Part shown: positions 53,897-63,432 of the stretch, one piece after another
Numbering within the stretch: position 1 is the stretch's first letter
Layout: every line of letters starts with the position of its first letter
Origin: Pseudomonadota bacterium
GTDB taxonomy: Bacteria; Verrucomicrobiota; Verrucomicrobiia; Limisphaerales; SXTU01
Reading direction: 5' to 3'
Assembly: GCA_009922615.1 (NCBI GenBank)
Contig: RFVF01000001.1
Location: 1-64,000, forward strand
Length of the DNA: 64,000 bases
Notes under the pieces: generated by a model
The model's database searches: none
The model's input: only the letters and a program-made list of their open reading frames with translations
Told to the model about the DNA's origin: nothing
Position numbers and translations under genes: made by a program

Positions 53897-54105
53897 TGGC
53901 GAAAACCACTATAACTAATGGATCTACGAGCAAAACGTCATGGCACAAAAGCGGCCCATCCTGCCGCGCCCGTAGTTTTCACGCCATATACATACACAGG
54001 AGCCGAGGTCAGAGTCATACAAAACAATACCCGCTGCCCGCCAAACAATTGACCATGCGGATACAGTGCCTCAGTTCTTTCGTCTGCGTAAATACCCCGA
54101 ACGGA

Positions 54106-54799
54106 TTACCCCCGCACCGATCCGCCCTGGCGCCAGCAGCCAGCCACCGCTTCCGCGCGGGAATGAATTCCCAATTTGGCGAAGATGCGCCGCGCGTGTG
54201 TCTTGACTGTTTCCACGCTTATTTTCTCCTGCTCGGCAATCTGATGATAGGCAAGCCCTCGGCCCAAGTAGTCCAAAATCTCTTGTTCGCGCTCCGTCAA
54301 ACTAGGATGCTGCGACAAACCCGGCGGAGGAGGACGGAAGTTTCGGCGGATTAACCTGCGAGTCAATTGAGGAGAGAGGGCGGCACCACCGGCGAGCACG
54401 GACTCAATCCCATGGGCCAGCGCCTCAATGCCGGTGCCTTTAATCAAGAACCCGTCCGCCCCCCATCCGAGCGTTTCCTCTAAAGCCCTGTCCGAGTCGT
54501 CACAGGTAAGCATCAGCACCGCCGGAACTGCTGCGCCCCTCCCTTGCCGCTTCAAGTGGCGCAAAAAATCGACGCCAGACATGGTCGGCATGTGCAAATC
54601 GAGCAACACCAAGTCCACAAGCTTGTGACGGAGCGCCTCAAGTGCCTGGACACCCTCCGCAAAGACACCACAGCACTCCATGCCATACTTTAACCAAGGT
54701 GTCGGCCAAAGTAGCGGCAACCTCGTAATCGTCATCGACAAGCGAGAATTTTACCCGCCTCAGCGAGGCGTAGCGAGGCGGGCTAGGGGCGTGGTTCAT
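54106..54799 (-). pseudogene. LuxR/NarL-type response regulator broken by a frameshift
   Basis: From the ATG at 54799 the frame gives RRVKFSLVDDDYEVAATLADTLVK, a normal receiver start with the acidic pocket. It then loses frame. The rest (YGMECCGVFAEGVQALEAL, phosphoacceptor LVLLDLHMPTMSG, FLIKGTG) runs in another frame to a GerE/LuxR helix-turn-helix (LTEREQEILDYLGRGLAYHQIA; VETVKTHARRIFAKLG) and a stop at 54106. A single extra base near 54685-54692 explains it. The first codons (PPRYASLRR) come from a small palindromic repeat. Could be a sequencing error; otherwise it is a dead gene. Confidence 0.75.
54754..54782. repeat. Short palindromic repeat at the 5' end of the regulator gene
   Basis: CCCGCCTC (54754-54761) and GAGGCGGG (54775-54782) form an 8-bp stem around a 13-base loop with repeated AGCGAGGCG units. 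It is read as codons for PPRYASLRR in the regulator. The motif CCCGCCTCGCTACGCCTCGC is one I recall as a dispersed repeat in other genomes. Confidence 0.6.
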
Positions 54800-55152
54800 G
54801 CCAGCAGTTCAACGCAAGTGTTGCCAAGAGGCAGTCGGACGACTTAGCCACCATAAATAGTCAGTGGCACTGTCGCAATTTGCCGTGCTCGCCTTTGCTT
54901 TTGGCGCGCAACTACAGGAACTAATGGTCCTGCCGGGACTGCTTAGGATCTTGCCTCGGTTGAGGAGGGGAGGGATCTCAACTTTGCGACCTTACTTTGC
55001 AAGGCATTTCGATTGGCCTTTGGGCGCCGTTTTTTCCGTTTGACGGCAGGGGATGGGTTTTTACTTTTTCCGGCGAAATCTCCCGCTTTAGGACCTCGTC
55101 ACCGAGGGGCGGTGGATCAGGAAAAAATCAAATCGCAGAAAGGAAGGACATC
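54800..55152. other. Intergenic region before the unknown protein at 55153
   Basis: About 350 bases without a convincing gene on either strand; an in-frame extension from 54997 has no sensible composition. It probably holds the promoters of the divergent regulator and of the 55153 gene. A good ribosome site (GGAAGGA, near 55142) precedes the latter. Confidence 0.4.
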
Positions 55153-55875
55153 ATGAACTCACGTCTCCAAAATCAGCTCGCGATGGTCGGCTCGTGCATC
55201 ACCATCGCCAACAGCGCCGAGCACAAGCTCGTGTGGGACGGCAAAGACCCCGCCGACTTCGGCACGGATTTGCCGGCAGTCCAGGCGGCCTACGGAGCCG
55301 TCACTGCCAAGGCCGCGCAGGCGGAGGCGGCCAGCGGCGGGGCCGCCGATACCAAGACGGTGGCCGAGACCACGCTGGAAGATGCGGCGTTTGTCCTGGC
55401 CCGCGCACTGGCGGTGCATTTCAAGAAGACCGGCAACCTCACGGACCGCGCGAAGGTGGACGTGAGCAAGCGCGAGATCATGAAATTGCGCACGCAGGAG
55501 CTGGTGAACAAGACCACGGTCATCCGCGACCTAGGCACCACGGCCGTGAGCCAGCCGGATGCGGCGAAGCGCGGCGTGACGGCCGCGCGCGTGGCGGCGC
55601 TCACCGCCGCCATCGCGGCATTCAGCAGCGTGATGAACGCGCCGCGTGGGGAGATCGTGAATCGCAGTGCGCTACTGCGCGAAGTGGAGACGGACATCGC
55701 GGCGTTGCTCGACGCGGTGAGCGATCTGCATGATTTGGTGTTGCAGTTCGATGGCACGGACGAGGGGAGATTGTTCATCGAGGCTTTGAAGCGCGCCCGT
55801 ATCATCGTGGACAGCGGCGGCGGACATAGCGCTCCCGCGCCCACCCCAACACCGACGCCGACGCCGAATCCTTGA
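55153..55875 (+). CDS. Uncharacterised helical protein with a Pro-Thr tail
   Basis: 240 residues from the ATG at 55153, with a clear GGAAGGA ribosome site about 8 bases upstream. No signal peptide or membrane segment. It is helical and Ala-rich, with a first part (MVGSCITIANSAEHKLVWDGKDPADFG) and a second part (EVETDIAALLDAVSDLHDLVLQF) that suggest helical bundles. The tail is Pro-Thr repeats (APTPTPTPTPNP), common in surface-linked or exported linkers. Family not recognised. Stands alone. Confidence 0.7.
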   Translation: MNSRLQNQLAMVGSCITIANSAEHKLVWDGKDPADFGTDLPAVQAAYGAVTAKAAQAEAASGGAADTKTVAETTLEDAAFVLARALAVHFKKTGNLTDRAKVDVSKREIMKLRTQELVNKTTVIRDLGTTAVSQPDAAKRGVTAARVAALTAAIAAFSSVMNAPRGEIVNRSALLREVETDIAALLDAVSDLHDLVLQFDGTDEGRLFIEALKRARIIVDSGGGHSAPAPTPTPTPTPNP

Positions 55876-55902
55876 TCTGGGGTGCGGCACACGGGCTGCG
55901 CG

Positions 55903-56805
55903 TCACGCGACACTCAAGTGTCCGAGCGCAAGCAGACCATAAAAGGTGTATTCCGCGTCGAGATGATCGTCGGCCCAGTGGCCGTGGAAGCCGCCTTCGG
56001 CGGACCAGAGTGTATCAATGAAATCAAGGCAGCGCTCGCGTTGAGCCGGCGTGAGGCGGCGGTCGAGGCTTGCAAGCGCGTGCAGCGCGGTGGCGGTGGA
56101 GAGCAGGTCGGGCATCGGCGCACCGGGCACGGCGGTGAAGCCGCCTTGCGGATGCAGGCGTGCGAGCAACCAGTCGCCGACGGCGGAGTTGATGGGCAGG
56201 TGTAAATGCCTCAGGAGAGTGACGGCACCCGCGGTGGGGTTGGTGGAGCCGATGGGCAGCCCGGGGGAGTTGTTCCACGCGTGGTCGGGCGTTTCGAGGC
56301 GCTTGAGGCTTTGCACGATGCGCAGCGGCTTGGGCGGAAGTTTGCCGAGGTCTTGATACGCACCGAGCGCGAGGAAGGACCCGTAGGCGGTGCCGTGGGT
56401 TTTCTTCGCGTCGTTGTCATAGCCGCCGTCTGGCTTGCGGAAGGTTTCGAGGCGCGAGAGGAGGGCTTTAGGCAGGCCGGTGGGCATCCGCTTCTTTCCC
56501 AGCGAAGCCCAACAGCGCGCGAGGGAGGTGAGGTGGACCAAGTCCAGACCTTCACCTTCGCCAAAGGACTTGAGCCACGTTTCCAACTGCGCGTCAGGAA
56601 TAGGAAGGCCGAGTGACTCGCAGCCGTTGAGCGTGAAGACGGTGTAATAGAGGTCCGGCCGGTCCGAGCGGTCGCGGCCCGCGCCGTCGGCCGTCCACTG
56701 GCGGCGGTAGAACTCGCGCACGAGTTCGGCGGAATCGCCGAGCAACTGCGCGCCGAGCCGGGCGACTTGGATGAGTTCGAGACGGACGCTCACGGGCGGG
56801 AGCAT
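55903..56805 (-). CDS. Prenyltransferase/squalene-cyclase-fold protein (alpha/alpha toroid)
   Basis: 300 residues from the ATG at 56805; the much longer frame upstream overlaps the esterase and is rejected. Contains repeats of the prenyltransferase beta-subunit/squalene oxidase type: FRKPDGGYDNDAKKTHGTAYGS, HPQGGFTAVPGAPMPDLLSTATALHAL and SAEGGFHGHWADDHLDAEYTFYGLLAL. The GGF/GGY turns with downstream Asp-Tyr-Thr helices fit. Real enzymes of this fold have DxD or Cys/His zinc motifs that are not obvious here, so it may be a non-catalytic or unknown-substrate member. Convergent with the 55153 gene. Confidence 0.7.
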   Translation of the reverse strand: MLPPVSVRLELIQVARLGAQLLGDSAELVREFYRRQWTADGAGRDRSDRPDLYYTVFTLNGCESLGLPIPDAQLETWLKSFGEGEGLDLVHLTSLARCWASLGKKRMPTGLPKALLSRLETFRKPDGGYDNDAKKTHGTAYGSFLALGAYQDLGKLPPKPLRIVQSLKRLETPDHAWNNSPGLPIGSTNPTAGAVTLLRHLHLPINSAVGDWLLARLHPQGGFTAVPGAPMPDLLSTATALHALASLDRRLTPAQRERCLDFIDTLWSAEGGFHGHWADDHLDAEYTFYGLLALGHLSVA

Positions 56806-56898
56806 CGGTGGATGCGGGCGGCGAGTCAGGCAGAATTCTTCCGGCGGCTCGGGGCTTGATGCCGTGCCACGAGTCCCGCACACTGCGCGGACTTGACC

Positions 56899-57768
56899 AT
56901 GAAACGCATTCTTCCGCTCCTGCTGCTCGCCTTCGCGTTCACCGCGCGCGCTGCCGACGAGTTCAAGATCACTCCCTACCACGAGGTGCAGCCCGGCGTG
57001 CCGCAGGGCAAGCTCATCAAGATGCCGGAGTGGCGCAGCAACATCTTCACGAACACCGTGCGCGACTGGTGGGTCTATGTGCCCGCGCAATACAAAGCGG
57101 AGAAGCCGGCGTGCGTGATGGTCTTCCAGGACGGCCACGATTACGTGAACCTCAAAGGCAGTTGGCGCGTGCCCACGGTCTTCGACAACCTCATCGCCAA
57201 GGGCGAAATGCCCGTGACCATCGCCATCCTCATCAACCCCGGCAACGAGATCAGCAAGCCGGCGCCGAAAAGTCCGTGGCAGGTGAGCAACCGCAGCTTC
57301 GAGTATGACTCGCTGGGCGATCGCTATGCGCGCTTCCTGCTGGAGGAAATACTGCCCGAGGTCGGCAAGCAGTATTCCCTCACGACGAACCCCGAGGGCC
57401 GCGCGATCTGCGGCGCGAGCAGCGGCGGTATTTGCTCGTGGACCGTCTGCTGGGAGCGGCCGAATGAGTTTCGCAAGGCGCTGACGACCATCGGCAGCTT
57501 CACAAACATCCGTGGCGGTCATGTGTATCCCGCGATGATCCGCAAGACCGAGCGCAAGCCCATCCGCGTCTCCATTCAGAGCGGCACCGACGACGTGAAG
57601 AACGACTTCGGCGACTGGTTCATCTGTAACCAGCAGATGGCCTCCGCGCTCAAGTTCGCTGGTTACGACGTGCGCGCCGACTTTGGCGAAGGTGGCCACA
57701 ACAGCAAGCACGGCGGCAGCATCTTCCCCGACGTGCTCAAGTGGCTCTGGCGGGATTATCCAAAGTGA
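56899..57768 (+). CDS. Secreted esterase of the enterochelin-esterase (alpha/beta hydrolase) type
   Basis: 289 residues from the ATG at 56899. A signal peptide is present (LPLLLLAFAFTARAA). The alpha/beta hydrolase fold has nucleophile Ser in ICGASSGGICSW, an Asp candidate in QSGTDDVKNDFG and His in GEGGHNSKHGG. The N-terminal WWVYVPAQYKAEKPACVMVFQDGHDY is the Esterase-D/Fes-like opening. Substrates of such periplasmic copies range from siderophores to xylan acetyl or feruloyl esters; unknown here. It sits about 105 bases before mreB. Confidence 0.87.
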   Translation: MKRILPLLLLAFAFTARAADEFKITPYHEVQPGVPQGKLIKMPEWRSNIFTNTVRDWWVYVPAQYKAEKPACVMVFQDGHDYVNLKGSWRVPTVFDNLIAKGEMPVTIAILINPGNEISKPAPKSPWQVSNRSFEYDSLGDRYARFLLEEILPEVGKQYSLTTNPEGRAICGASSGGICSWTVCWERPNEFRKALTTIGSFTNIRGGHVYPAMIRKTERKPIRVSIQSGTDDVKNDFGDWFICNQQMASALKFAGYDVRADFGEGGHNSKHGGSIFPDVLKWLWRDYPK

Positions 57769-57821
57769 GGCAACGGAAGCGGTCGGCGGCGCAATTTTCC
57801 TCCCAGTGGAAGTTTAATGGC

Positions 57822-57851
57822 TTGACCCGGTCTTTGACGCGCGGCTACGTT
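57822..57851 (+). promoter_or_regulatory. Possible promoter for the mre operon
   Basis: TTGACC (57822-57827) and TACGTT (57846-57851), 18-base spacer, about 22 bases before the mreB ATG. The -10 box is poor, so this is a weak call. Confidence 0.25.
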
Positions 57852-57873
57852 CACGAATTGCTAGGCGCACTTC

Positions 57874-58902
57874 ATGTTGTCGCAACTTAAAAGCCTGTTT
57901 TCCAACGACATCGGGATAGACCTCGGGACGGCTAACTCCCTGGTTTACGTGCGCGATCAGGGCATTGTCTTGAGAGAACCGTCGGTGGTCGCCATCCAAG
58001 CCGGGACGACCAACGTGCTCGCCGTCGGGGAGGAAGCCAAGCGGATGCTCGGCCGCACTCCGGGAAACATCCTCGCCATTCGTCCGATGAAGGACGGCGT
58101 CATCGCCGACTTCGAGATCACGGAGGCGATGCTGCGGCATTTCATTCAGAAGGTTCACCATCGCAAGCTGATCGCGCCGCGCGTGGTCGTCGCCGTGCCC
58201 TCGGGTATCACCGAAGTGGAGCGGCGCGCGGTCAAAGACTCGGCCACCCATGCCGGGGCGCGGGAGGTTTATTTGATCGAGCAGCCCATGGCCTCGGCCA
58301 TCGGCGTCGGTCTGCCGGTGCACGAGCCGGCCGGCAACATGATCGTGGACATCGGCGGCGGCACCTGCGAAATAGCGATCATTTCGCTCGCGGGCATCGT
58401 GTTCAGCCGGAGTCTCCGCGTGGGCGGGGACGAGTTTGACGAGACGATCGTCGCGCACATGAAGCGCACCTACAATTTGATGATTGGCGAACGGACGGCG
58501 GAGGAAATCAAAATCCGCGTCGGTTCAGCTTTTCCGCTGGAGCAGGAACTCACGATGGAGGTCAAGGGCCGCGATTTAAGCGCGGGACTTCCCAAGACCA
58601 TCACCATCCGCTCAGAAGAGATTCGCGAAGCCTTGAAGGAACCGTTGTCGAGCATCTTGGAATCGGTGCGCATCACGCTGGAACGCTGCCCCCCTGAACT
58701 GTCCGCGGACTTGATTGACCGCGGGATTGTGATGGCGGGTGGCGGGGCGTTGTTGCGCAACATCGATCGGCTCGTTGCGCAGGAAACCGGCTTGCCGGTG
58801 CACATTGCGGACGATCCGCTGACCGCCGTGGCCGAAGGCACCGGGCGCGTCCTCCAAGAACTCGCGTTCCTCAAGCGCGTCGCCACCTCCAGCCAAGGCT
58901 GA
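57874..58902 (+). CDS. mreB: Rod shape-determining protein MreB
   Basis: 342 residues, the usual length. The bacterial actin has phosphate-1 loop [14 protein letters not shown], the [16 protein letters not shown] type segment ([14 protein letters not shown]), [15 protein letters not shown] and [12 protein letters not shown]. It polymerises under the inner membrane and directs the elongation machinery. It is first in the operon mreB-mreC-mreD-mrdA-rodA. Confidence 0.97.
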   Translation: MLSQLKSLFSNDIGIDLGTANSLVYVRDQGIVLREPSVVAIQAGTTNVLAVGEEAKRMLGRTPGNILAIRPMKDGVIADFEITEAMLRHFIQKVHHRKLIAPRVVVAVPSGITEVERRAVKDSATHAGAREVYLIEQPMASAIGVGLPVHEPAGNMIVDIGGGTCEIAIISLAGIVFSRSLRVGGDEFDETIVAHMKRTYNLMIGERTAEEIKIRVGSAFPLEQELTMEVKGRDLSAGLPKTITIRSEEIREALKEPLSSILESVRITLERCPPELSADLIDRGIVMAGGGALLRNIDRLVAQETGLPVHIADDPLTAVAEGTGRVLQELAFLKRVATSSQG

Positions 58903-58927
58903 CCGTTCGCCCGCAACTCTGCGGGCC

Positions 58928-59764
58928 ATGCTGCGCAAGCCGCACTACATCGCGTTTGGATTACTGGCGCTGGTCGGGCTGATACTTCTCAGCCTGCCGG
59001 AGTCAGCGGCTAACCGCGTCAAGCTCACGCTCACCGGGTTGTTCCTGCCGCTCTTCGGCTTCACGGAATCCACCCAAAGCGTGGCGCGTCGGGCTGGGAA
59101 CTCCGTCGTCCCTCGCGATGATTTGGTGCGCGAGCTCGAGCAACTCCGCGCTGAAAAGCAGAAGCTCGAATTCAACCTGGCGCAGACGCAGGAAGCGGTC
59201 CGGGAAAACGATCGTCTCCGGCAGTTCGCCGGTTTTCCCGCCCGTCAGCCGTGGAAGCTCAAGCCCGCGCGTGTCATCGCTCGCGATCCGGCGAACTGGT
59301 GGCGCACGGCGTTCATCGACGTGGGCAGCAAGGACGGCGTCCGTGTGGACATGCCGGTGATCACACCCGAGGGGCTGGCGGGCCGCGTGTCCGCCGTGAG
59401 CACGGCGCGTTCGCAGGTGGTGCTGCTCGGTGATCAGAACTGTCGCGTCGCGGCGTTGGTGAAGGAGACGGCGGAGAACGGCATCGTGGTGCCCTATGTT
59501 TCCGATCCGGCCATCGTGACCCTGACCTATCTGTCGCGCGGCACTCCGGCCAAGGTCGGTCAGGCCATCGTGACCAGTGGGTTGGAGCTGAAGCCCGGCC
59601 ATCAGGTGCTCTCCAGCGGGCTGGGGGGAGTCTTTCCCCGGGGCATTCGCATTGGCGAGATCGTGGACGTGCGCAACGTCGGCTTCGGACTCTATCAGGA
59701 AGCGCGCGTAAAACTCGCGGTCAACCTCAACGCCCTCGACCAAGTGTGGGTCGTCGCGCAATGA
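58928..59764 (+). CDS. mreC: Rod shape-determining protein MreC
   Basis: 278 residues. A short cytoplasmic start leads to a single membrane segment (IAFGLLALVGLILLSL). The coiled coil ELEQLRAEKQKLEFNLAQTQ follows, then the periplasmic double beta-barrel with RVIARDPANWWRTAFIDVGS, DMPVITPEGLAGRVSAV and SSGLGGVFPRGIRIGEI. It bridges MreB/MreD to PBP2. The stop overlaps the mreD start by four bases (ATGA). Confidence 0.95.
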   Translation: MLRKPHYIAFGLLALVGLILLSLPESAANRVKLTLTGLFLPLFGFTESTQSVARRAGNSVVPRDDLVRELEQLRAEKQKLEFNLAQTQEAVRENDRLRQFAGFPARQPWKLKPARVIARDPANWWRTAFIDVGSKDGVRVDMPVITPEGLAGRVSAVSTARSQVVLLGDQNCRVAALVKETAENGIVVPYVSDPAIVTLTYLSRGTPAKVGQAIVTSGLELKPGHQVLSSGLGGVFPRGIRIGEIVDVRNVGFGLYQEARVKLAVNLNALDQVWVVAQ

Positions 59765-60312
59765 ACCGCATCGAAAACATTTCCATTCTGCTCGCGGCGT
59801 GGCTTGCCGTGGCCTTCGAGGTGGCCTTCAACGGCTTCCGCGACTGGTTTGGTGCGCAAATCGGGCTGCTGCCGGCGCTGATGGTTTACGTGGCTTTGTC
59901 AGCATCCTGGCCTGGCGTGGTGCTGCTCGCGCTCGTGGGCGGCCTGATGCACGACTCCTTCTCCGCGAACCCGCTGGGCATCACGACCATCGCCCTGGCG
60001 GTGGTGGGATTGCTCATGCGCGCCCAGCGCGACCTCGTCCTGCGGACTCAAATCTATGCGCAAGTGATGATGGGCTTCATCGCCAGCGCGGCGGTGCCCG
60101 CGTGCGTGGTGCTGGTGCTGACGAACACCCATCATCCCGTGCCCCTGACGTGGCGACTTGTAGGGCAGGTGATGGTGATGGCCGTGGGTGGCGCGGTGGT
60201 GACGCCGCTGGTCTTCCTAGCCTTCAAGTGGCTGGGTCGCTGGTTCATCTACCAGCCGCTGCCGGAATCGCACTACCGCGACAGCCGGCAGATCAAGCGC
60301 ACCCGCAACTGA
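59761..60312 (+). CDS. mreD: Rod shape-determining protein MreD
   Basis: 183 residues from the ATG at 59761, coupled to mreC. Five or six membrane segments (ISILLAAWLAVAFEVAF; ALMVYVALSASWPGVVLLALV; GITTIALAVVGLLM; MGFIASAAVPACVVLVL; VMVMAVGGAVVTPLVFLAF) and the GGLMHDSFSANPLG motif characteristic of MreD. It helps assemble the elongasome. Confidence 0.9.
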   Translation: MNRIENISILLAAWLAVAFEVAFNGFRDWFGAQIGLLPALMVYVALSASWPGVVLLALVGGLMHDSFSANPLGITTIALAVVGLLMRAQRDLVLRTQIYAQVMMGFIASAAVPACVVLVLTNTHHPVPLTWRLVGQVMVMAVGGAVVTPLVFLAFKWLGRWFIYQPLPESHYRDSRQIKRTRN

Positions 60313-60315
60313 GCC

Positions 60316-62268
60316 ATGATCCCCGTCAACTCCATCAAGCAGCCGGACACGCAGCTTCGCGTGGTGGCGATCGTGCTGGCGGCGGGCTTTTGTGTGCTCC
60401 TCGGCGGGCTGTGGTATGTGCAGGTTTTCTCCTCGAAGAAATTCGCTGAAAGTCTGGAAGACCAGTCCGTGCGCACGGTTCGTCTCCCGGCGGTGCGGGG
60501 TAAGATCCTTGATCGCAACGGCCAACCGTTTGCCGAGAACCGCCCGACCTACAACGTCGAACTCTACCTCGCCGAACTGGGCAAGCACTTCCACGCCGAG
60601 TATCTGCGCATCCGGCCTTCAAGTGTCCGCACCCGGGCCGAGCGCGAGCAACTCGAGTGGACCGCGCGCTACAACGTGGTTAGCAACATCACCACGCAGG
60701 TCAGCGACTGGCTGCAGCAGCCGCAGCAGATCGATCAAAAATTGTTCCAGCGCCACTACAACGAGACCCGCGCGCTGCCGATTCCCATCCTGCAAAACCT
60801 CAACGCTTCACAGGTCGCGCGGTTTGCCGAACGCACGGGTGTTTTTCCGGGACTGGACTTGGAAATCCAACCATTGCGGGTATATCCGCACAATACCCTC
60901 GCGGCCCACGTGCTCGGTGCGTTGCGCAAGGACGACAGCTCGCAGGAGGAGGAAGACGCCTTCTATCATTACCGGCTGCCAGATTGGAAAGGGATGTCCG
61001 GCGTCGAGGGGATATTCGACACGCAACTGCGCGGCTCGGCGGGGGCGAAATCAATGATGGTCAACCGGCTGGGTTACCGCCAGCAGGAGACCCTACTCCG
61101 CACGCCGGAGCCGGGGGACAACCTCGTGCTCACGCTCGACATCAAGCTCCAGCAGGCCGTGGAGCAGGCGTTGGTCACGACGATGTTTGGCGCGCAGACG
61201 CGCGGCGCGGCGGTGGTGATGGATGTGCAGACGGGCGATGTGCTCGCGATGGCCTCCGCGCCGAGCTTCGAGCCGCGCGAGTTCATGGGGCACATTTCGC
61301 AAGAGCACTGGACCAACGTGCTGAATCATCCCATCCAAAAGCCGCTCCTCAATCGCGCCACACACGAGAACTATCACCCGGGATCCATCCTCAAGATGCT
61401 CATCGGCCTGGCCGCGCTCGAAGTGGGCACGCTCAATCCGCAGGCCACCTTCAATGTCGAAGAGGACCATGCGCGCCCCGGCAAGGGCTGCATTCATGTC
61501 GGTAACCGCCGCATCAAGGACACGGCGGATGCGGGGCCTTACAATTTCAAGAAGGCGCTCGTGCATTCTTCAAACGCCTACTTCATTCATCAGGGTTTGC
61601 AGCCGGGTGTGTTGCAAAAGATCATCATGCTCGGCGAGAAGTTTCATCTCGGCGAGCGCACGGGCATTCTGCCGCGTCAGGAGACGGCCGGAGATTTTCC
61701 CGATCAAACCGATCTGGTGCGCCACTGGCAGCCCGGCGACACGGCGAATCTGTGCATCGGTCAGGGCAAGGTTTCCGTCAGCCCGTTGCAAATGGCCGTG
61801 ATGACCTCCGCCATCGCCAACGGGGGCAAGGTGTTTTGGCCGCGGCTGATCATGCGTTTGGAGCCCAGCGAACCGCAGCCTGGTGAGAAGGCCTCTGAGT
61901 TCCCGGTCCGCCAGCGGGACGACCTCGGCGTGAAGCCGGAAAACTTGCGCATCATCCACGAGGCCATGCTCGCCGATGTGGAGGAGCGCGGCGGCACGGG
62001 CACGGCGGCGGCGGTGGTGGGGTTGAAAATCGGTGGCAAGACCGGCACGGCGGAAGTCGAGCACGCCGGCAAGATCGTGGACAAGACCACGTGGTTCGCC
62101 TCGTTCGCGCCGGTGGGCCAGCCCAAGTGGGCGGTCGTGGTGATGGTCGAGAGCGGGGCTTCGGGCGGCAAGACCTGCGCTCCCGTGGCGAAGAAAATTT
62201 ACGAGGCACTACAGCAACGCGAGCGGGCCGGCCCGCCGAAGAATTCTGTTTTCGCCAGCTTGAACTGA
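60316..62268 (+). CDS. mrdA: Penicillin-binding protein 2 (transpeptidase)
   Basis: 650 residues. One N-terminal membrane helix (VVAIVLAAGFCVLLGGLWYV), then the PBP dimerisation domain beginning RLPAVRGKILDRNGQPFAENR, then the transpeptidase domain. The three active-site motifs are S357xxK (HPGSILKM), SxN (VHSSNAYF) and KTG (GGKTGTAEV, Lys575). It cross-links peptidoglycan during elongation together with RodA. It starts four bases after mreD. Confidence 0.95.
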   Translation: MIPVNSIKQPDTQLRVVAIVLAAGFCVLLGGLWYVQVFSSKKFAESLEDQSVRTVRLPAVRGKILDRNGQPFAENRPTYNVELYLAELGKHFHAEYLRIRPSSVRTRAEREQLEWTARYNVVSNITTQVSDWLQQPQQIDQKLFQRHYNETRALPIPILQNLNASQVARFAERTGVFPGLDLEIQPLRVYPHNTLAAHVLGALRKDDSSQEEEDAFYHYRLPDWKGMSGVEGIFDTQLRGSAGAKSMMVNRLGYRQQETLLRTPEPGDNLVLTLDIKLQQAVEQALVTTMFGAQTRGAAVVMDVQTGDVLAMASAPSFEPREFMGHISQEHWTNVLNHPIQKPLLNRATHENYHPGSILKMLIGLAALEVGTLNPQATFNVEEDHARPGKGCIHVGNRRIKDTADAGPYNFKKALVHSSNAYFIHQGLQPGVLQKIIMLGEKFHLGERTGILPRQETAGDFPDQTDLVRHWQPGDTANLCIGQGKVSVSPLQMAVMTSAIANGGKVFWPRLIMRLEPSEPQPGEKASEFPVRQRDDLGVKPENLRIIHEAMLADVEERGGTGTAAAVVGLKIGGKTGTAEVEHAGKIVDKTTWFASFAPVGQPKWAVVVMVESGASGGKTCAPVAKKIYEALQQRERAGPPKNSVFASLN

Positions 62269-62271
62269 CGC

Positions 62272-63426
62272 ATGTTCGCCCGCCCCAACATCGCTGAAAA
62301 GCCCGCCCGGATTGACTGGGTGATGATGTGCGCATTGCTGGGGCTGATGGTGCTGGGCGTGTTGTTCATTTACAGCGCGCGGCTGGTTACGGACTCGGAC
62401 CTGCCGTGGTTCAGGCACCTGCACTTCAAGCAGATCATCTTCTATGTGCTCGGGCTGGCGGCCATGGCCGGCGTGTGCGTGATCCCGTATCAGACGCTGG
62501 CGCGCTGGTCCTATGTTTTCTACTGGGCCAGCATTCTCCTGCTGCTGCTGGTGCTGATCCCGCATGTCGGGGCGATGCGGTTTATTGCCTTCATTCTCGC
62601 GCTGGGAAATTTCCTCGCGCGGCCGCTGGATGAGCTGCGGCTCACGGGCAATTTCTGGAAGGCGCTCGGCATGTTGGGACTGCCGTTTGCGTTCATCCTC
62701 GTGGAGCCGGACCTCGGCTCGGCGCTGGTGCTGATCCCGACGGGCTTCGTGATGATGTATGTCGCGGGCATTCCGGCGCGGTATCTGCGGCGCTTTCTCG
62801 GCGGTTCGGCCATCGTCGTCCTCCTGCTGTTGGTGGATGTGCTCTTTGCTCCGCCGGGTTGGCAGTTGAAACTGCAAGACTACCAGCGCCGGCGTCTGCT
62901 CGTGTATTTCGACATGGACGCCAAGTATTTTGCTCCGCCCAACGCCACGGCGGCGGAGCTTCAGAAGGCCCAAATCCAAAAGCGCAATGATGAATACAAC
63001 ATCATCCAAGCGCTCATCTCGGTCGGCTCCGGCGGGCTGACGGGGAAGGGCTGGCGGCAGGGCACCCAGAATGTATTGGGCTACCTCCCGCGCGCCGTGG
63101 CCCACAACGACTTCATCTTCTCCGTGCTTGCCGAGGAGAGTGGATTCGTCGGGAGCGTAGTTGTGCTCTCGCTCTATGCGGTGGTTCTGTTCGCCGGAAT
63201 CAGAATCGCCGGCCAGGCGCGCGACCGCCTGGGCAAAATGATGGCGGCGGGAGTGGTAGCACTCCTGTTCAGCCACATGTTCATCAATATCGGCATGAAC
63301 ATCCGTTTGATGCCCGTGACGGGCGTGCCACTGCCGCTGTTATCATACGGCGGGACTTCAGTGATCTGCACCCTGGTCGCTGCGGGCCTCCTCCAAAACA
63401 TCTACCTGCACCGCAGGTCTTACTAA
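62272..63426 (+). CDS. rodA: Peptidoglycan glycosyltransferase RodA
   Basis: 384 residues, about ten membrane helices of the SEDS family. Conserved stretches are FILVEPDLGSALVLIPTGFVM, the loop GSGGLTGKGWRQGTQNVLGY with PRAVAHNDFIFSVLAEE (RodA-type Asp-containing signature), and the end MPVTGVPLPLLSYGGTSVI. It polymerises lipid II for side-wall growth with PBP2. It starts three bases after the mrdA stop. Confidence 0.95.
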   Translation: MFARPNIAEKPARIDWVMMCALLGLMVLGVLFIYSARLVTDSDLPWFRHLHFKQIIFYVLGLAAMAGVCVIPYQTLARWSYVFYWASILLLLLVLIPHVGAMRFIAFILALGNFLARPLDELRLTGNFWKALGMLGLPFAFILVEPDLGSALVLIPTGFVMMYVAGIPARYLRRFLGGSAIVVLLLLVDVLFAPPGWQLKLQDYQRRRLLVYFDMDAKYFAPPNATAAELQKAQIQKRNDEYNIIQALISVGSGGLTGKGWRQGTQNVLGYLPRAVAHNDFIFSVLAEESGFVGSVVVLSLYAVVLFAGIRIAGQARDRLGKMMAAGVVALLFSHMFINIGMNIRLMPVTGVPLPLLSYGGTSVICTLVAAGLLQNIYLHRRSY

Positions 63427-63432
63427 ACCCAC

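Noticed and set aside
55903-57711. Longer frame of the prenyltransferase-fold gene
   Set aside because: The first ~300 codons lie opposite the esterase gene and look like a shadow.
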